Positions 46,940 through 59,929 of a DNA stretch of 64,000 bases are shown piece by piece. The first letter of the stretch is position 1; each line of letters opens with the position of its first letter. The notes beneath the pieces were generated by a model, which ran no database searches, was not told the DNA's origin, and saw only the letters and a program-made list of their open reading frames with translations. Made by a program: the position numbers and the translations under genes. Source of the DNA: Bryopsis sp. KO-2023 (taxonomy: Eukaryota; Chlorophyta; Ulvophyceae; Bryopsidales; Bryopsidaceae); NCBI GenBank assembly GCA_030272585.1, contig BSYQ01000003.1, forward strand, positions 5,704,001 to 5,768,000. The letters run 5' to 3'.

Positions 46940-48448
46940 ATGTCGCTGGAGGACTCTCGGGAGTGTCTGCAAAGACAAGTCGACGAAGTGGAGGTACCCA
47001 GCATATTCGTTATTCCGTGTTTATATCGCCGCCTCCAGTTTTTCAAGTGTTGGTTCGACTGAAGCCGTATGTGCTTTTCTAGTCCAGGCGCTGCTGGCCA
47101 CGTTCCCAGAGGACGGCGCTGTATCGTTGACGTCTGCGCAAGAAAACTGCTTGAACTTGGCACGGGATAGTCTGTTGGAGGAAGAGGGAGGCGTTGAAGG
47201 GCTTGGTTCTCTTGGGTTGGACGTCAGGGTGCCAGAGGCAAAGCTTTCTGGAAAACACGTTACACTCAGGTTTTCGTTGGGAAAGGGCTATCCTGTGCGA
47301 GATGATCCGAGCGTTCTCGTCGAGTGTGACGCCCCGAGGTGCGGTATCTTGCGGTGTTCCAATCGATATCAGTACGTTCATTTGGAAATGCAGAATTTCG
47401 GATGCAGGAGGGGATTCCTTGAATGACTGGTTTTGCTGGAAGTCATAGAATACTTTGAGATTGAATGCAGATGGGTGCATGATCACTTGACTGAAGTCGC
47501 CAATGGATGCCTTCGAGAAATGAAGGGCTATGAGTGCTTGCTGATGGTGGTGGATCAAGTTCGGGTAAAGAAAAAAATGAAACTAAAAATTCTCTAACAG
47601 GGTGCCTTCTGAAAAGTCCATCGGTGAGAAAGAAAGGGCACCACTTGTATCAACCCCTTTTTTTTTGGGGGGGGGGGGGGGGTCGCATTCAGACTCAAAA
47701 CAAATTCTGGGTTGTTCCTTTTTTTTTGGTCCGCTGTGCTATCTATCTTGAAAACACGACTCTTAACATCAGTTTTTGTTGTTGGTGTGTGTGTCCCTTT
47801 AAAACTTTAAACGGTTTTCCTGTTGATGGCAGGCTGGTATTGAGACTCTGGTAGCATCAAATTGCTTCGGAGAAGACAAAACCGATCCGGCGGACTCCAA
47901 GCCGCCAGATAAGCTGCATTTTGGCGTGCGAGTGATTTGGTTTCACCACATCAAGTCAACAACAAAGCGACGGCATATAATGGAATGGTCCCGAGAGCTT
48001 GGCCTTCGTGGATACAGCAAACCTGGATACCCAGGAGTGATAGTCTGTGAAGGTAATCCTGAATTGCATGAGTGACCCAACCTTACCACTAATCATGCCA
48101 AACATAGAAATTTTGAGGGGAAAATCCACACTGCATATATCGGTGAAATGTGACGTTGGCAAATGTGTCAGACGATGTGGAAAGAATCTTGATGTTGTTT
48201 TTGCAGGGTATGAGGAGAATGTGGCGGATTATGTGAATAGGTTGCGTGCGTTGCGATGGGCAGCGATGGCAGTGAGGGCAGAGGAAAGGGTCGAGATTGA
48301 GGATGGAGGCGATTTGGAGGGTTGCTGGAATTTCAAACAGCCGGGTTTCTTCGAACTGGGAGAGGGTGGCATGAGCGAATTGGCTAACCGATGCCGTGAT
48401 GCAGGATTGGAGGATGTGTTTCTGACAGCTCTCAAGATATCTAGATGA
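46940..48448 (+). CDS. RWDD2: RWD domain protein of the RWDD2 family
   Basis: Five exons: 46940-46993, 47088-47338, 47471-47564, 47833-48052, 48207-48448; 286 residues, close to human RWDD2A (about 290). The N-terminus (MSLEDSRECLQRQVDEVEALLATFP) and VTLRFSLGKGYPV match an RWD fold. The C-terminal half is the RWDD2-specific (DUF1115) domain: VIWFHHIKSTTKRRHIMEWS, LGLRGYSKPGYPGVIVCEG, YVNRLRALRW. Its biochemical role is unknown; RWD domains are protein-interaction modules related to E2 folds. It converges on RAD54B with only 181 bp between stop codons. Confidence 0.88.
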
Positions 48449-48629
48449 TGATTCTTGCATTGGGATAGAGCAGCAGTGGGGCTTTTTTTTCAGAAAAAAA
48501 AAGGTGAATGACAAACCGAAGTCTCCTGTATGTACATAAAAGCCTGATCCCAGGTATATTCTATATTCACAGTCGTTGCCCTTTCAGTCTCATGTCCCCT
48601 CTTTTTTTGTTGATATTAGCAGAATAGCT

Positions 48630-51600
48630 TCAATCGTCTATCATCAATATGTCGACATCATCGGAGCAGTACCCAGGCTTCTTTGAAACCTGAACAAAGG
48701 CTCAATTGAAATCCATGCAATTTTGCCTGCTAAGGATCCAGTTTTTGTATCATAATAACTTCTCATGTTTTTACTTTGCATGGCAAACAACCCAACTGTC
48801 CTCCACACCAAAACTGTGTTCAATCAGAGTCCACTTTTCCTAAAGTTGCATTTGTGCAAGGCCTGGGATGATTTTGAGTGGATATTGCAGTGGTCTCTCT
48901 TACCTCCTCTCCTTTGGTGTGTTTTGTAGCTTTTGCAGGTTCTTGCTGGGGTTGAGTTGTATTCATGTCTGGTAGTTTGCTGTTCTCTTTCTCCAGCCTG
49001 CGTTGTTCTTGGACAAATGAAACCACCTCACATGCAAATGCCTTTCGCAAAGCTTCATCGGAGCAATCCACGCCACAGTTCTGAACAGAAGCAACCAAGT
49101 AAACAAAAAAGCAAGAACACTATCTGGCAATATTATGTCACATCGCACTTACAAATCACACCACATCATGCTGTACTGCAAAAATGGAATGATGCAAATT
49201 CAGTTTATTACACCACACACGCTAGCCCTTCAGCGCATCGAACAATCAAAAACACACAGATGGTTTTCACTCTGGATGGAAAACCAGGAGCTGAGACTGA
49301 ACTCACCTGCCAGTCGTCAGATCCTTCTTTTTTCAGGATATCCCTGGTGTTGCAATCGGTGTCCAGATTTAGGGTGAAGAGCTCCTTCAGTTCATCTTTA
49401 GTGAAGCCTCGAGCTGCTTCTTTTCGATCGGCAACCATATCAGCGATTTCAGTCTTCATTAGCTGGCGCTGATACATCTGCATGCAAACAAGCAAGCTGA
49501 CATTCCAAAGTGCATTGCAATACAACAATTTTTACTCCGCTCCACATCTCGGCTATGGGTGGATTATGCCGTTGGGGTCCAGAGAATTGTGCGAAGAGAT
49601 GGATCAATCAGATCTAACGGGGCCTGAATATGATTTCTGGACAAAGCTGTTTTGAAGTGAGTAGATAACCTCCTTTCCTTTCTTACCTTTTCATCGATGG
49701 TCCCAGTCGTCAGCAACCGATACACGACGCAAGGCCTCCGCTGCCCATCCCTGAAAGAAAAGGCCAAAGACACCCCCTGATGCCAAATAAGGGTGAAAAA
49801 ATTCCATATTCCAGATGCCAAAGTAATACAATATATTTGAGGTTTGGTGCTGCTTAGACATCACAAAAAAACATAAAGGGATCCCTGCAGAAGCCTATAT
49901 TTGATTTTTTCCATCGGAAACGTCAAGTTTGTATATCGTTTGATATCATTTCCACAGCGTCTTTAAAAAAGACAGCTGTGGGAAAGGACACACTTTTACT
50001 GAGAAGGATTGTACCTCCAAATTCTTGCCATAGCTTGTTGATCCACAGCAGGGTTCCAGTCGGAATCAAAAAGCACCAATCGGTTGGCACCAATCAGGTT
50101 CAGCCCAGCCCCACCCGCTCTCGTAGACAGCAAGAAGACCTAATGCAACACAAACATCAAAGTGACTGACTGCTGGACTGCTGGATTCTTCAGACTTGCA
50201 CCAGGTTTGACAATGCCCCTTCACTGGAAAAAGAGCAGGTTGAAAAAGTCTCCATCAGTTTTTTTATGATCACATGTCTGAGGAGGAAATGTAAGTTTCT
50301 TTTGGGCCAGAATGTTTTGGACTCTTTTTTCTTTTTTGGAGGGTGTGGGGGAAAAGCTTCTTATCCAGCAGTAAGTGCATTGAAGGGGAAAAATTGCTTG
50401 GATGTGAGTGTTTTCTGGAAAGCGACCTTGGATGCCGGCACCGAGTTGAAATTGTCTACGATATCTTGTCGAGAGGCTACTGCTGTGCTTCCATCTATTC
50501 TCACTGTGGGAAAACTGAACCATCCACTCCAAAAGAAACTATTAGACACCTCAAACATTCCATCGGCTTGGATATCTGATAATAAGATCTCGAACCCTCG
50601 GCCAACATCCTCCTTTCATCAATTTCTTTTTCAAACCATTGTCAGTCAAACTAAGCAAGAGCGAACATAAAAAGAGGCTTTTTCTTTCCTCCATTTCAAT
50701 AATTAGGAGTGATTTTAAGAAATGTGCTTGATGATTTGGTTTTCTTGGGATGCTATGACTAAATCGAACAGAAGCAACTGCAACAAGGTCCGAGGGATAC
50801 AAAACTCACCTGTTTTGTTCGCATAATGCTTGAATGACATCCAAATTAGCGGTGCTGTTTGATACAACGACGATTCTATCATCACTGCTTGCCACCATTT
50901 CGTTCAGAATGATACTGAGACACCGCAATTTCCCTGAACAAGCAATCAAACGCTGATTGAGACACAGGTCCTCCAAGCTGATTTCGAGTTGCACATCTTG
51001 AAACGATTGAACCAACAAGAAGCTGCTTGCTTTCTGTGTTCGGGAAAAATATGCAGTGTCATACATATGCATAGAAGACAGAACAGACACCATCAATCAG
51101 TTGCAAGGACACTCTACAGTTTTCCAAAACCCCAGAATCACAACCCAGAAATAGATCTTGCAAAAAACTCAGATTTTCCATGAGGTGAGCATGTTTTGAC
51201 ACACCAACCTGACTGCACTGGATCAGCAGTGGTGTATTCTTTGGGGAAAAGCAATTGAAGGTCGGCAGTGATGTCACCACATTCACTGGTTCTGCTTTCA
51301 GCGTTTTTCAAGTCAGGTCTTCGGAGGAGTTCCGGATGGTTGCACAATTTTCTCAGCAGCATGATTGCACTCAAAGCTCTGTCGCCAAAACACGAAGTAC
51401 CAGACAGCAAGCTGGTGATCGATCCTGACCTCAGGATTGCATTGTAGAGATCCACCTGCACAAGGAAAATGGTATTGGGTTCAGGAGGGAAAAAATGGTG
51501 GAGCGACAAGTGTATTCTTACTAACGGCAGGACTTCGTTTAACAATGTTGGAGTGACGGGCCCAATCACCCAGCCTTAGAAAGTCAATCGATACATCATT

Positions 51601-54600
51601 GGCAATCTAGCTCGTTCATGCAGGTATTAAAAAAACTGTTTTTCAACAGAGGAAAAAAGCGCAACAGGAGCCAGACAAACCTGGCTATTGCATCGTTCAT
51701 CATGAATGTGATTAGCTGGATTTCTGAGATGACTCGAAATGATCAGATTTGTATACCTGAAGATCCGAAGGTTTGCAAAATGCAATGAAAACAGAGAGAG
51801 GGGGCAGGTGTTTGGTGTTCAATTCGGAGGTCCTCCTCAAAACAAATCGAGCAATTCTGTCGTTCAGCGCCCTGTGGAAACATCCATCATGAAATCCAAT
51901 AGCTTGTCAGTTCATCTATCCAGCATTCCTCGAATAGATACATACAATCAAGCCGTTTTTCGAAACCACCTTGATCGCTCCTCCCCAAGCTCCTTTTCTT
52001 CTTGGGATGCATTCCTGTCTCTGGATTTGCTAATGGGATCAGCAAATAATCTTTTGAAAGTCGTGAGCGAACCCAGCAAATCCGGATTCACGAACGACAT
52101 CATCGCTACAAAAGCAACCAGATGCAGTTATAGACCTATCAATTTGATATTTTAATTTCAATATTTGAATTCACAGTGATGCGGTTCATATGGTGGATTG
52201 ATGCTGAATCCAACGCAGAGAATGGTTCGATTACTGGCATCACCACTGCTCGTTTTTCCCTCTCACCATAGAACTCATCCAGTTTGTTTTGAATCGGGGT
52301 CCCAGTCAACAAGATCCTTCGCGAACACTGCAATTCCAGCAGAGCGTTGATCGTTTTATTCCCTTGAGCACTTTTCAGCCTGCCAAATTCACATGCACAT
52401 CAAGATATGTCCATGATCACGTATGTTTCCACCCCCTCATCTCATCAAATCTAGATGAATGTCTGCTTTCGGCTAGACTCGCCCCTCCATATCCAGGTGT
52501 TGGAATCGATGCTGGTGATTGCCTTACCTGTGTCCCTCATCGCATATTAAAACATCGCAGCATCCTGCCAGCTCCTTGGTGAACTTTCTGATGAGCTCGT
52601 AAGATACGACCAGAACATGATGCACCACCCCGAATCTGAAGTCTCTGATTTTTTCGGCTGCTTCAGGGCAGGGCTGCAGCGGCAACGCCCTCAGCCGTGC
52701 ATCTCCCAGCCATTTCTTGGTCTCGTTTGCCCAGTTCCCAACCAGTGTAGAGGGGGCTACCACCACCACTTTTTTAGCAACAGGTCTTCCCTGTCCACAA
52801 AGAATTTCAACTCATCATCACCACTGCATCAAGATTATAAGGGCAGAGCTCTTGTTGGGTTTTCGCTTAAAATGTGATGAGTTGAGGCTGGGAGCATCTT
52901 TAATATCCGAATGATATGAAGCTATTTTTATTCCATCTGGGCATCCAGAACTCACCTCAGGTCCCTGCTTCAGAAGGGTCCAGATGAGCACAAGGACTTG
53001 GAGAGTCTTCCTGAAAATGTTGCCAGTCACATCAATCTTAGTCAATACCCCAATTCACTGTTGCACTTCGATCAGTTTTCTCAGTCGAGAGGGGGGGATT
53101 TCCCCAATCTATTTCTGCTATGATGATCTCAATGTGGTCATCTTGAGGTTACGTAACTGAGTCAGTGACCCAAGCATCACTTTTTCAGATTGTTAGAGGG
53201 AACGTGAATATTTCCAACAGCCCTCCACTTCCTTCCGTCCACAACCAGCACACGCACGAGAGTGTCCATCGAAACGCGACGTGAGCGAGAAGATGAAGAC
53301 CGCCGTCCAGTCGAGAATGATGTCGCTGGGAGTGCCCTGTCGTTGTGGGGCAAATGCCAGCGGAAGCGCCAAGAGGCTTTCTTCGACTTCCTCGTCGTTC
53401 CGTGGAGGGATGGCGTTGCCCTCATCGTCGGTGGGACGACGCGGGGTCCCCCAATCACGGGCGTCAGCTGTTGTCGAAGCGAACCTGTTTTCGAGGGTGA
53501 CGAGAATCGTGAAGTCGTACGCGGACGCGATTGTTACCGCTGCCGAGGACCCCGAAAAGATCTTGGAACAGAGCGTGCAAGACATGCAGGAGGACCTCAT
53601 CAAAATGAAGCAGACGTCGGCCACCGTAATAGCCTCCAGAAAACAATTGGAGAAAAAGTACGAGCAAGCTCAGGCCACTGCGGACGACTGGTACAAGAGG
53701 GCGCAATTGGCGCTGGAAAAGGGTGACGAGGAGCTCGCCAGGGAAGCCCTCAAACGAAAGAGGACCTACCAGGAGAGCGCAGATAGCTTCAAAACCCAAC
53801 TGGAGTACCAGGTCAAGGCTGTCGAGACTCTGATTGCTAACACTCAGCAGTTGGAAAACAAACTGACTGAAGCCAAGTCCAAGAAAGACACCCTTAAGGC
53901 CCGTGCCCAGAGCGCCAAGGCTTCCAAACAAGTCAACGAAATGGTCGGATCCCTCAACACCAGCAATGCCGTTTCTGCCTTTGAGAAAATGGAGGAGAAA
54001 GTCATTGGCATGGAGGCGGAATCCGAAGCAATCGGGCAGATTGCTGGAGGTGATGCGATCGACGAAAAGTTCTTGGCTTTGGAGGGGGGCTCTGTTGAGG
54101 ACGATCTGGCTGCGCTGAAATCCAAAACTCTGTCTGGGTCTAAGTCTCCGTCAAAATCGTTGCCCGAAGGCAGGCCGATTAAGGATGCCATCGACATGGA
54201 GCTCGAGGACTTGCGCAAAAAGGCAAGGGAATGAATATTGATGATTCACTATGATTGATTTTTATACCACTACATTCTTCCACGATATATATATTCTTCT
54301 TTGGTTCGCTTTTTAAAGGGATTTGGGGCCGCGAGTGCGTTTCTGAATGCAGGCTGTGTTTTTTTACACATTTGGGTTTTTCTATTTTCGAAGTAATGAA
54401 TGGGGGCGGGGAGGGGGGGAGAGAAAGAAAGGAAGAAAAAAAGAAAAAAAACAGAGAGGAACTGGGGATTATTGACAATTTGAGTTTTCATTTCTTGAGG
54501 CTGGCAGTCTGGAGCCCGTGCGATTTTATTTGTTATGACTATGCTTTCGCTTTCAATGCCTGGCCTGGGATATCCGAACACAGATAAATTTCTGAACCCA

Positions 54601-56117
54601 TTGCAACAGCATTTTCTTTTCTTTTTTTTTACATTTCTGGTTTGGATGTGCAAAGAGAAAATACTGGACTGTTGATACCCCAGCTATGAACGGCTTGTTA
54701 GCAACTTGTGTTTTTCTTTTAATTTAAGCATTGCGACGGTGGGAAGGGAAGAAAACCGATTTTTAGGTAGAAAAGGTTGTGAAATATGCGAACAGAAGCG
54801 CTCTGTTTTTTTGTCATACCCAAGGCCCATATCATCTGCCAGGATTGCTCCAAATCGGCCAGGCTCCCTCAGCCCCATCGCACACTCGTACAGAAATCGA
54901 ACGCCCTCTTTTTGATGTGCTCTGAGAGTGCGACATAGGAACGCATCCACCACCACTGGATGAACAGCATTTCTGTTGTCCAGCTTTCCGGCGCCATCTT
55001 TCCACTGATCTCTGTTCAGAACGAGAGCGTCGGGTGGAGGGGGAGCAGCGGGTGGAGGTTTTTCGGTGGTCAACTTGGTTTTTCTGGCCATTCCCTTCGT
55101 CACTCCGACGAAAGGCTTGTGCTGCAGTGGTGAGCTGGATGGTGAAATCGTTGATGGAAGAAAGCATTCTCCAGTCCTAGGCAAATACACAATACCAGTA
55201 AGGCGACGGGCCTTTACCCCAATATCAAAAAACAAAATGGAGTCTGAGAGAGGTTCTGGTGGAGGACAGTGTAGGGCTCTCATTGAAGATTTCCTTTGCC
55301 CTACAACCTTGTATTCCCGAGGCTTTCTAGACTGGGCATGGAGACGAGCTCAGTACAGCAATATTTCAGTTAACCTGAATGATTGAATTTTTCAAGGGAA
55401 ACCACCTGAACTTCTCAGACTCCAATCGTTCATCGACTTCCAACTCCCAGTTGCCTAGGGTCAGCTCAGCCCCTGGTGGCATGTTCCAGACATCTTTCGA
55501 CCTACCTTTACTCATGACCTTGCCATCCTGAGCGAAAAACAGACATCGGTCGAATCCCACCACAAACAATCCACCCTTATTTTGCCCTAGGCAAAGTGTC
55601 ACTCAAATCAACAGCACCGCCTACCTGGGAGTAGAGCGTGCAACTGTTTCGCTGATTCACTTCCAGAACGCCATCCTCGTAGTGTTTGTTCTTTCGTTTC
55701 TGCAACCAGGACACACTCCGAGTTTTTCATTCGAACGGTGGAATTTGTACGCTCGCTCGTTTGGGATGGAACACTGAATGTCGACGGTCTTGCCTTGTTC
55801 GGAGCGCGCTTGGTGTATAGAGCGGTGAAGTATTGAACATCGCAGCCACCATCTGCAGAAGGCGGTTTCACAGCGCCCAAAGATGCACTGGGTGGTGCAG
55901 TGGACTGTGCTTGCTTCGAGTTCTGCTTAGCGCCGGGCGGATTGAACGTCGATCGAGGCCTTTTTCTGATTAAGACTTTCTCGGGTGACTTCAGGTTGCC
56001 ATTAGAGGTTTTTTTAGGCTCGTCTTCAACCCCGGCGTTCTCGTTTTTGGCTTCGGGGCTCGTGTCGCTGTTCATCAGCGGTGCCCGAAATGTGCTTTTC
56101 AAGTATCTACGTCGCAT
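48630..56117 (-). CDS. RAD54B: SNF2-family recombination ATPase, RAD54B/Rdh54 type
   Basis: Seventeen exons on the minus strand: 56117-55794, 55699-55625, 55575-55406, 55176-54820, 53010-52956, 52790-52528, 52379-52267, 52105-51970, 51871-51757, 51455-51209, 50933-50810, 50514-50427, 50139-50015, 49750-49687, 49477-49307, 49080-48904, 48689-48630; about 887 residues. Motif I DDMGLGKT (about 304-311), motif II CDEGHR (Asp411-Glu412), motif [87 protein letters not shown] are all present. DEGH and the N-terminal block ([11 protein letters not shown]) fit RAD54B/Rdh54 rather than RAD54. It would remodel RAD51 or DMC1 filaments in homologous recombination. The start at [13 protein letters not shown] is chosen by family resemblance; the frame stays open to 56270. 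Intron 1 has a GC donor. Intron 4 contains the VIPP1 gene. The tail ends [10 protein letters not shown]. Confidence 0.92.
53293..54234 (+). CDS. VIPP1: VIPP1/IM30, plastid PspA-family ESCRT-III-like protein
   Basis: Intronless, 313 residues. Residues 1-60 form a Ser/Arg/Gly-rich transit peptide ([13 protein letters not shown]...). The PspA/IM30 domain follows: [20 protein letters not shown] (helix 0/1), [18 protein letters not shown], the long coiled coil ([37 protein letters not shown]), [15 protein letters not shown], then an acidic linker and the VIPP1-type C-terminal helix ([13 protein letters not shown]). The protein forms rings and rods on the inner envelope and thylakoids and supports membrane biogenesis and repair. 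It lies wholly inside intron 4 (53011-54819) of RAD54B on the opposite strand. The lack of introns among intron-rich neighbours suggests a retro-copy or a transferred gene that inserted there. Confidence 0.95.
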   Translation: MKTAVQSRMMSLGVPCRCGANASGSAKRLSSTSSSFRGGMALPSSSVGRRGVPQSRASAVVEANLFSRVTRIVKSYADAIVTAAEDPEKILEQSVQDMQEDLIKMKQTSATVIASRKQLEKKYEQAQATADDWYKRAQLALEKGDEELAREALKRKRTYQESADSFKTQLEYQVKAVETLIANTQQLENKLTEAKSKKDTLKARAQSAKASKQVNEMVGSLNTSNAVSAFEKMEEKVIGMEAESEAIGQIAGGDAIDEKFLALEGGSVEDDLAALKSKTLSGSKSPSKSLPEGRPIKDAIDMELEDLRKKARE

Positions 56118-57051
56118 GTCCTCGGAGTGCGGCAGAGAGATGTTTTGGTCACTGCGGACGAAAAAAGATCCTTGTGGCACCCTTCGATTCACGTTTGTCT
56201 CACTGAGGAAACGGAATATGCTTCCTTTTCCTCCTCGGTTGTTGTGGAGGCTCTTACGGCGGCAGATCTCCTGTAAGGTTTGCGTAGGTTTTTATCAGTT
56301 GTCTCCTTAGCGTAGATGAACAGACTGTCGGCGTAAGTTTTGCCTTCGAGGGGCTGCACGTTCGTTGTGCTGGAGACAGTTGCTGCAGTTTTCGCGGCAG
56401 GTACAGTTTGCAATTTCTGGACATAACGTCATCGGGAGTCCGCGACTGACATTCAGCGCACATCCAGTAACACAATCAACGACAGTGCCTCGTTTCAGTA
56501 CAATAATTCGTGAATCGTTGGAACATCCTAGTGGGGAGACATTGGTTTTATTTTTTTGGTGGTAAAAGGCTTGTGTACCCAATCATTGACATATGGTGAA
56601 ATATTATTAAATCGTTAGAACGTTCTCAGTCTTGCGTGTTCATTGGGGCCACCAGAGGGCCACACCAAGAGACGGAAGTGACAAATTTAGGGCCATTTTG
56701 GGGCCAATGAATTCAAAACACTGGTCCAGAGGAAGGATCCCATGTTGCTACTCCAATGTAAACTTGACACTTGCAAGCAACACATACTCCCATCGATGTG
56801 CAATGACAACAGAAAGAAACTCAAACCTGGTATCTAGCTAAAGAGTGTAAAAAGATTCCACATTCTAGATTCCTCCAGTTAATCCAACCCACTGATTCAG
56901 CCCAAGTGGCATTCTGCTGGTCTCTGAGGGTTACTGAAAAGGTTGGGTTATTTCAATTGCACATTCCACATCCTTCCGTTCGCTTTCCGTCATCTCATTT
57001 TGGCTGCTGGCAAAGTTGCCCACTTACCCTTTTTCGCAGGAGTTCTTCGCA
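56118..57051. other. Divergent region between RAD54B and FAM120-like gene
   Basis: 934 bp between start codons. RAD54B 5' UTR or an unseen first exon may extend to about 56500. A small inverted pair (TTCATTGGGGCCA 56639-56651, complement 56699-56711) encloses GGGCCA-rich words also seen at 24931-25022. No other gene. Confidence 0.45.
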
Positions 57052-59043
57052 ATGGGGGTGCGGCAGATGATGACCTTCGTGAAATCCACGATTCAATCAG
57101 AAAGGCGTCTCCAGGCGCCGCTCAATCCTGACGGCTCCCCGTCGTCCGTCATAGTCTTCGACGCTTTGGGAGGAATGCGTCGCTATTTCAACGAAGGGAG
57201 CTACCTATGGGATTTTCAGTGGACGAGGGACCAAGTGCGTTCCGACGTCAATGCGTTTCGTAAGGCTGGTTTTCGTCTCGTGGTGGTGCTCGATGGTGGC
57301 GTGGATACAGAGAAATTTCGCACATGGTTTGGACGTCGCAGGGAGGAGCTGAAGCATCTCCGAAGATTGAACACTCATTTGACGTCGTACAGACTGCATG
57401 AGGCTCCAGACAAGGAGCTCTGGCATCCGCCCCAGGGTTGCTCTCATTACTTGGCCCAAGCTTTCAGGGATGCTGGATGTGAGGTGCACATATCACTGGA
57501 GGATGCAGATCATGAGATTGCATGGTTGGTTGCGCATCATGGAGCATTCGGGGTGCTCACATGCGACACCGATTTCATAGTGTTTCCTGGTGTTGATCGG
57601 TACATGGATGTGAACACCCTGGAAATCGGGAAAAAGAAAGGCATTCGGGTGGGGATGGTTTGCAAAGAGGAAATCTGCAGCGAGCTTGGGCTGTCAGAGG
57701 AGGAGTTACCAGGGATCGCAGCAGTGATGGGGAATGATGTGATCAAGGGGGCGTTAGGTGACCTTCAAGCTCTGCAGTTGAAGTGGGGGGTTCAATATGG
57801 TGTGCAAGCGGCCGCCTGCGAGGTGAAATCCTGCCCTGATGCTTGGAGCAGCAAAATAGAGCAAGCGAAGGAGTACTATGTTCCGGTCGAACCCACTCCG
57901 AACAACCAATGCAATACCAAGGGTTTTATTTTGATGCAAACACAGGTGCGGTGGGAAGCACCTGAGCCTGGAAATGTGTGAGGTCAACTTTATACATTTT
58001 TTTGATGGGTGGAAAATGCATTTCTTGATATTTTACGTCGATTGTGCTCGTCTTGAAATGCTATGATTAGAGTGGGAGTCATGTTTTCTATTTTCTGACC
58101 TTTTGTGGAAGCCTCACTGCTGGAAAAATCGATCGGACCTCGTGTTGTTATTCACCTGGGTGACATGGCTGCAAGGTTTTCAACAGACATTCATGCGTGG
58201 AATTGCAATAGAGGCCCTCAACAAGGAAAGATCAATCCATGAGACGCTGGCGCCCTTGTCCAAGGCAGTGTATGCTCGTTCTGGCTTGAAGTCGGTCAAA
58301 GAGCACCTATGCATTCCTTCCATGAGAGTGGAGCAATGGAAAGATGGCTGGACGATCGAGATTACTGAGGATGATGTAAAAGCACCCATGCCCCCCTCCT
58401 CCCCAGGAGAAGTGGCCATTCTGATTTGCCAGTATCTGAGAGCCCAAAACGCCATCAGCGATTTTCATTTCTGTGCACTTATTGGGCATGTTGTAGATCG
58501 GTGAGTGAATTCCATGCATGGTGGCAATTTTCGTTTCCGTTAAAGATACAGCAGAAATCGAAAAGCAGCGTATATGCTTTTCGATACGCTGGAAAGCAGA
58601 AATGTCATAGCTAGAGGTTGGTTTCCTCTCAACTTGCCTGGAAAAAAAGAAAAGAGTGAGAAGGATCGAATCATTTCAACACGAGAAATGGAAGGTTTGG
58701 GGGTCAGGAAATCCTCATTCTTGTTTAGCCATGACTGGATATTGTGTGTGTGTGTGAAAAACTTAGGAACCTTCTTCGTCGTGAAATGAAAGCTGCGACG
58801 AAAAAGCCAGTCGGAGTGCCCCGATTGGAAGATCTGCATGCGAGTGCTCTGTACCTTCATGCGATTGAAATTTTATGGATGGGAATAGAGGGTGTGAAGG
58901 AACCCCGTTGTTGGGAAATGTACGATGGTGTGCTGTTTCATTTCCTGTGTCAAAAGAGGCAACTGCTCGATCCAAAATTTTGGCCCAAAAATAGGCGAAT
59001 GCTGGAATGGGATACACCCATGTTTGATTGGAAGAGTGCTTAG
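57052..59043 (+). CDS. FAM120/asteroid-like protein with XPG/FEN1 nuclease fold
   Basis: Three exons: 57052-57945, 58187-58500, 58767-59043; 494 residues. The start MGVRQMM is the processed-style N-terminus of the FEN1/XPG superfamily (MGVxGL). The N and I regions are visible: VIVFDALGG (Asp37), LVVVLDGGVD (Asp81), then PPQGCSHYLAQAFRDAG, LEDADHEIAWL (Glu150, Asp151, Asp153), LTCDTDFIVF (Asp172, Asp174) and AVMGNDVIKG (about 224-233). Acidic metal-binding positions are thus mostly kept. The C-terminal half (LHASALYLHAIEILWM, YDGVLFHFLCQ) resembles FAM120A/B and the fly Asteroid protein, where nuclease activity is doubtful. Function here is unknown; RNA or DNA binding is likely. The upstream frame extends 12 codons beyond the chosen ATG without another ATG. 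Confidence 0.82.
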
Positions 59044-59929
59044 ATATATTGTATTTTGTGTTTGGGGGATGAGATGGGCTTTATCTTCATATATATATAT
59101 ATAAAGATGTGAATCCATGTCTTTAGCTGTTAGTGGCGTATAGGATTTTGTTGCAGGTTTTTGTAAGTCATGGAGGTTGCCAATGGGAGGGAACAGGTAC
59201 TCCATTTCATTTTTCATTTGGAAATGCTGCTCCCTGGGTGGTGGTGGGTTGAGCATTTCCTGAAAGTGTGGCAAAGCTTTTCGTTGTCCAGGTTTTTGTT
59301 GTGTAACAGCTGTACAACAGGATTCTGTCAAACTCTGAACCCCTGGTACCTGCTTTAAATTCCTGTGTGTCATTTAAAGTTGGGTGAGTGTGTGATATTT
59401 CGGAGGAGGATCTGGTCTGGAATTCTCAAACGATAATTCATGAGAGGAGCACACCGGCTCGAGAAAAAAAAAAAACCTTGATCATATTTCCACCCCCCTT
59501 TTTTTCTGCTTTGCAATGACAAATCAATTCCCTGAAAACCAGGCTCGTTCAGATAACCATCAGACCCCACCCTCAAAAAAGCGATTTTATCTTGGCGTGC
59601 ATGAAAAAAAATTGCATGTATGTATGGATCCTAGCAGCATATGGTCGTCTGTTTTTCCCTCCAACATTGTGGTTGATCACCCAGAAGTCGACTTCGTAAT
59701 TCTCAATCAATCGTTGCAACACCACAGCAGCAAGAGACCATCACCCCCCAGAGAGATGCTGGAGATGCTCAATGAGGTCTCGAGAATTAGAAAAGCTCCA
59801 AAACGATGTTTTCCCTTGCATCAGGTGCATGCCACAATGCCAGAAATTGGTGTGTGGTTGTCACATCATCCCGCTCGCGCTGTCGCACTGCCGAACTGGA
59901 TGATCAGCCCCACCACAACGCGTTCTTGA
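59044..59929. other. 3' flank, one uncharacterised ORF
   Basis: A frame at 59516-59929 (+, starting MTNQFPENQ, 137 codons) has no recognisable domain and stops just before the inverted-repeat boundary at 59930. The rest is low-complexity with a TATATA run (59086-59101). Coding status is uncertain. Confidence 0.35.

Noticed and set aside
55608..55793. Read-through of RAD54B exon 1 to an in-frame stop
   Set aside because: A GC donor at 55793 joined to 55699 restores a segment matching RAD54B, whereas the read-through is unlike any homologue.
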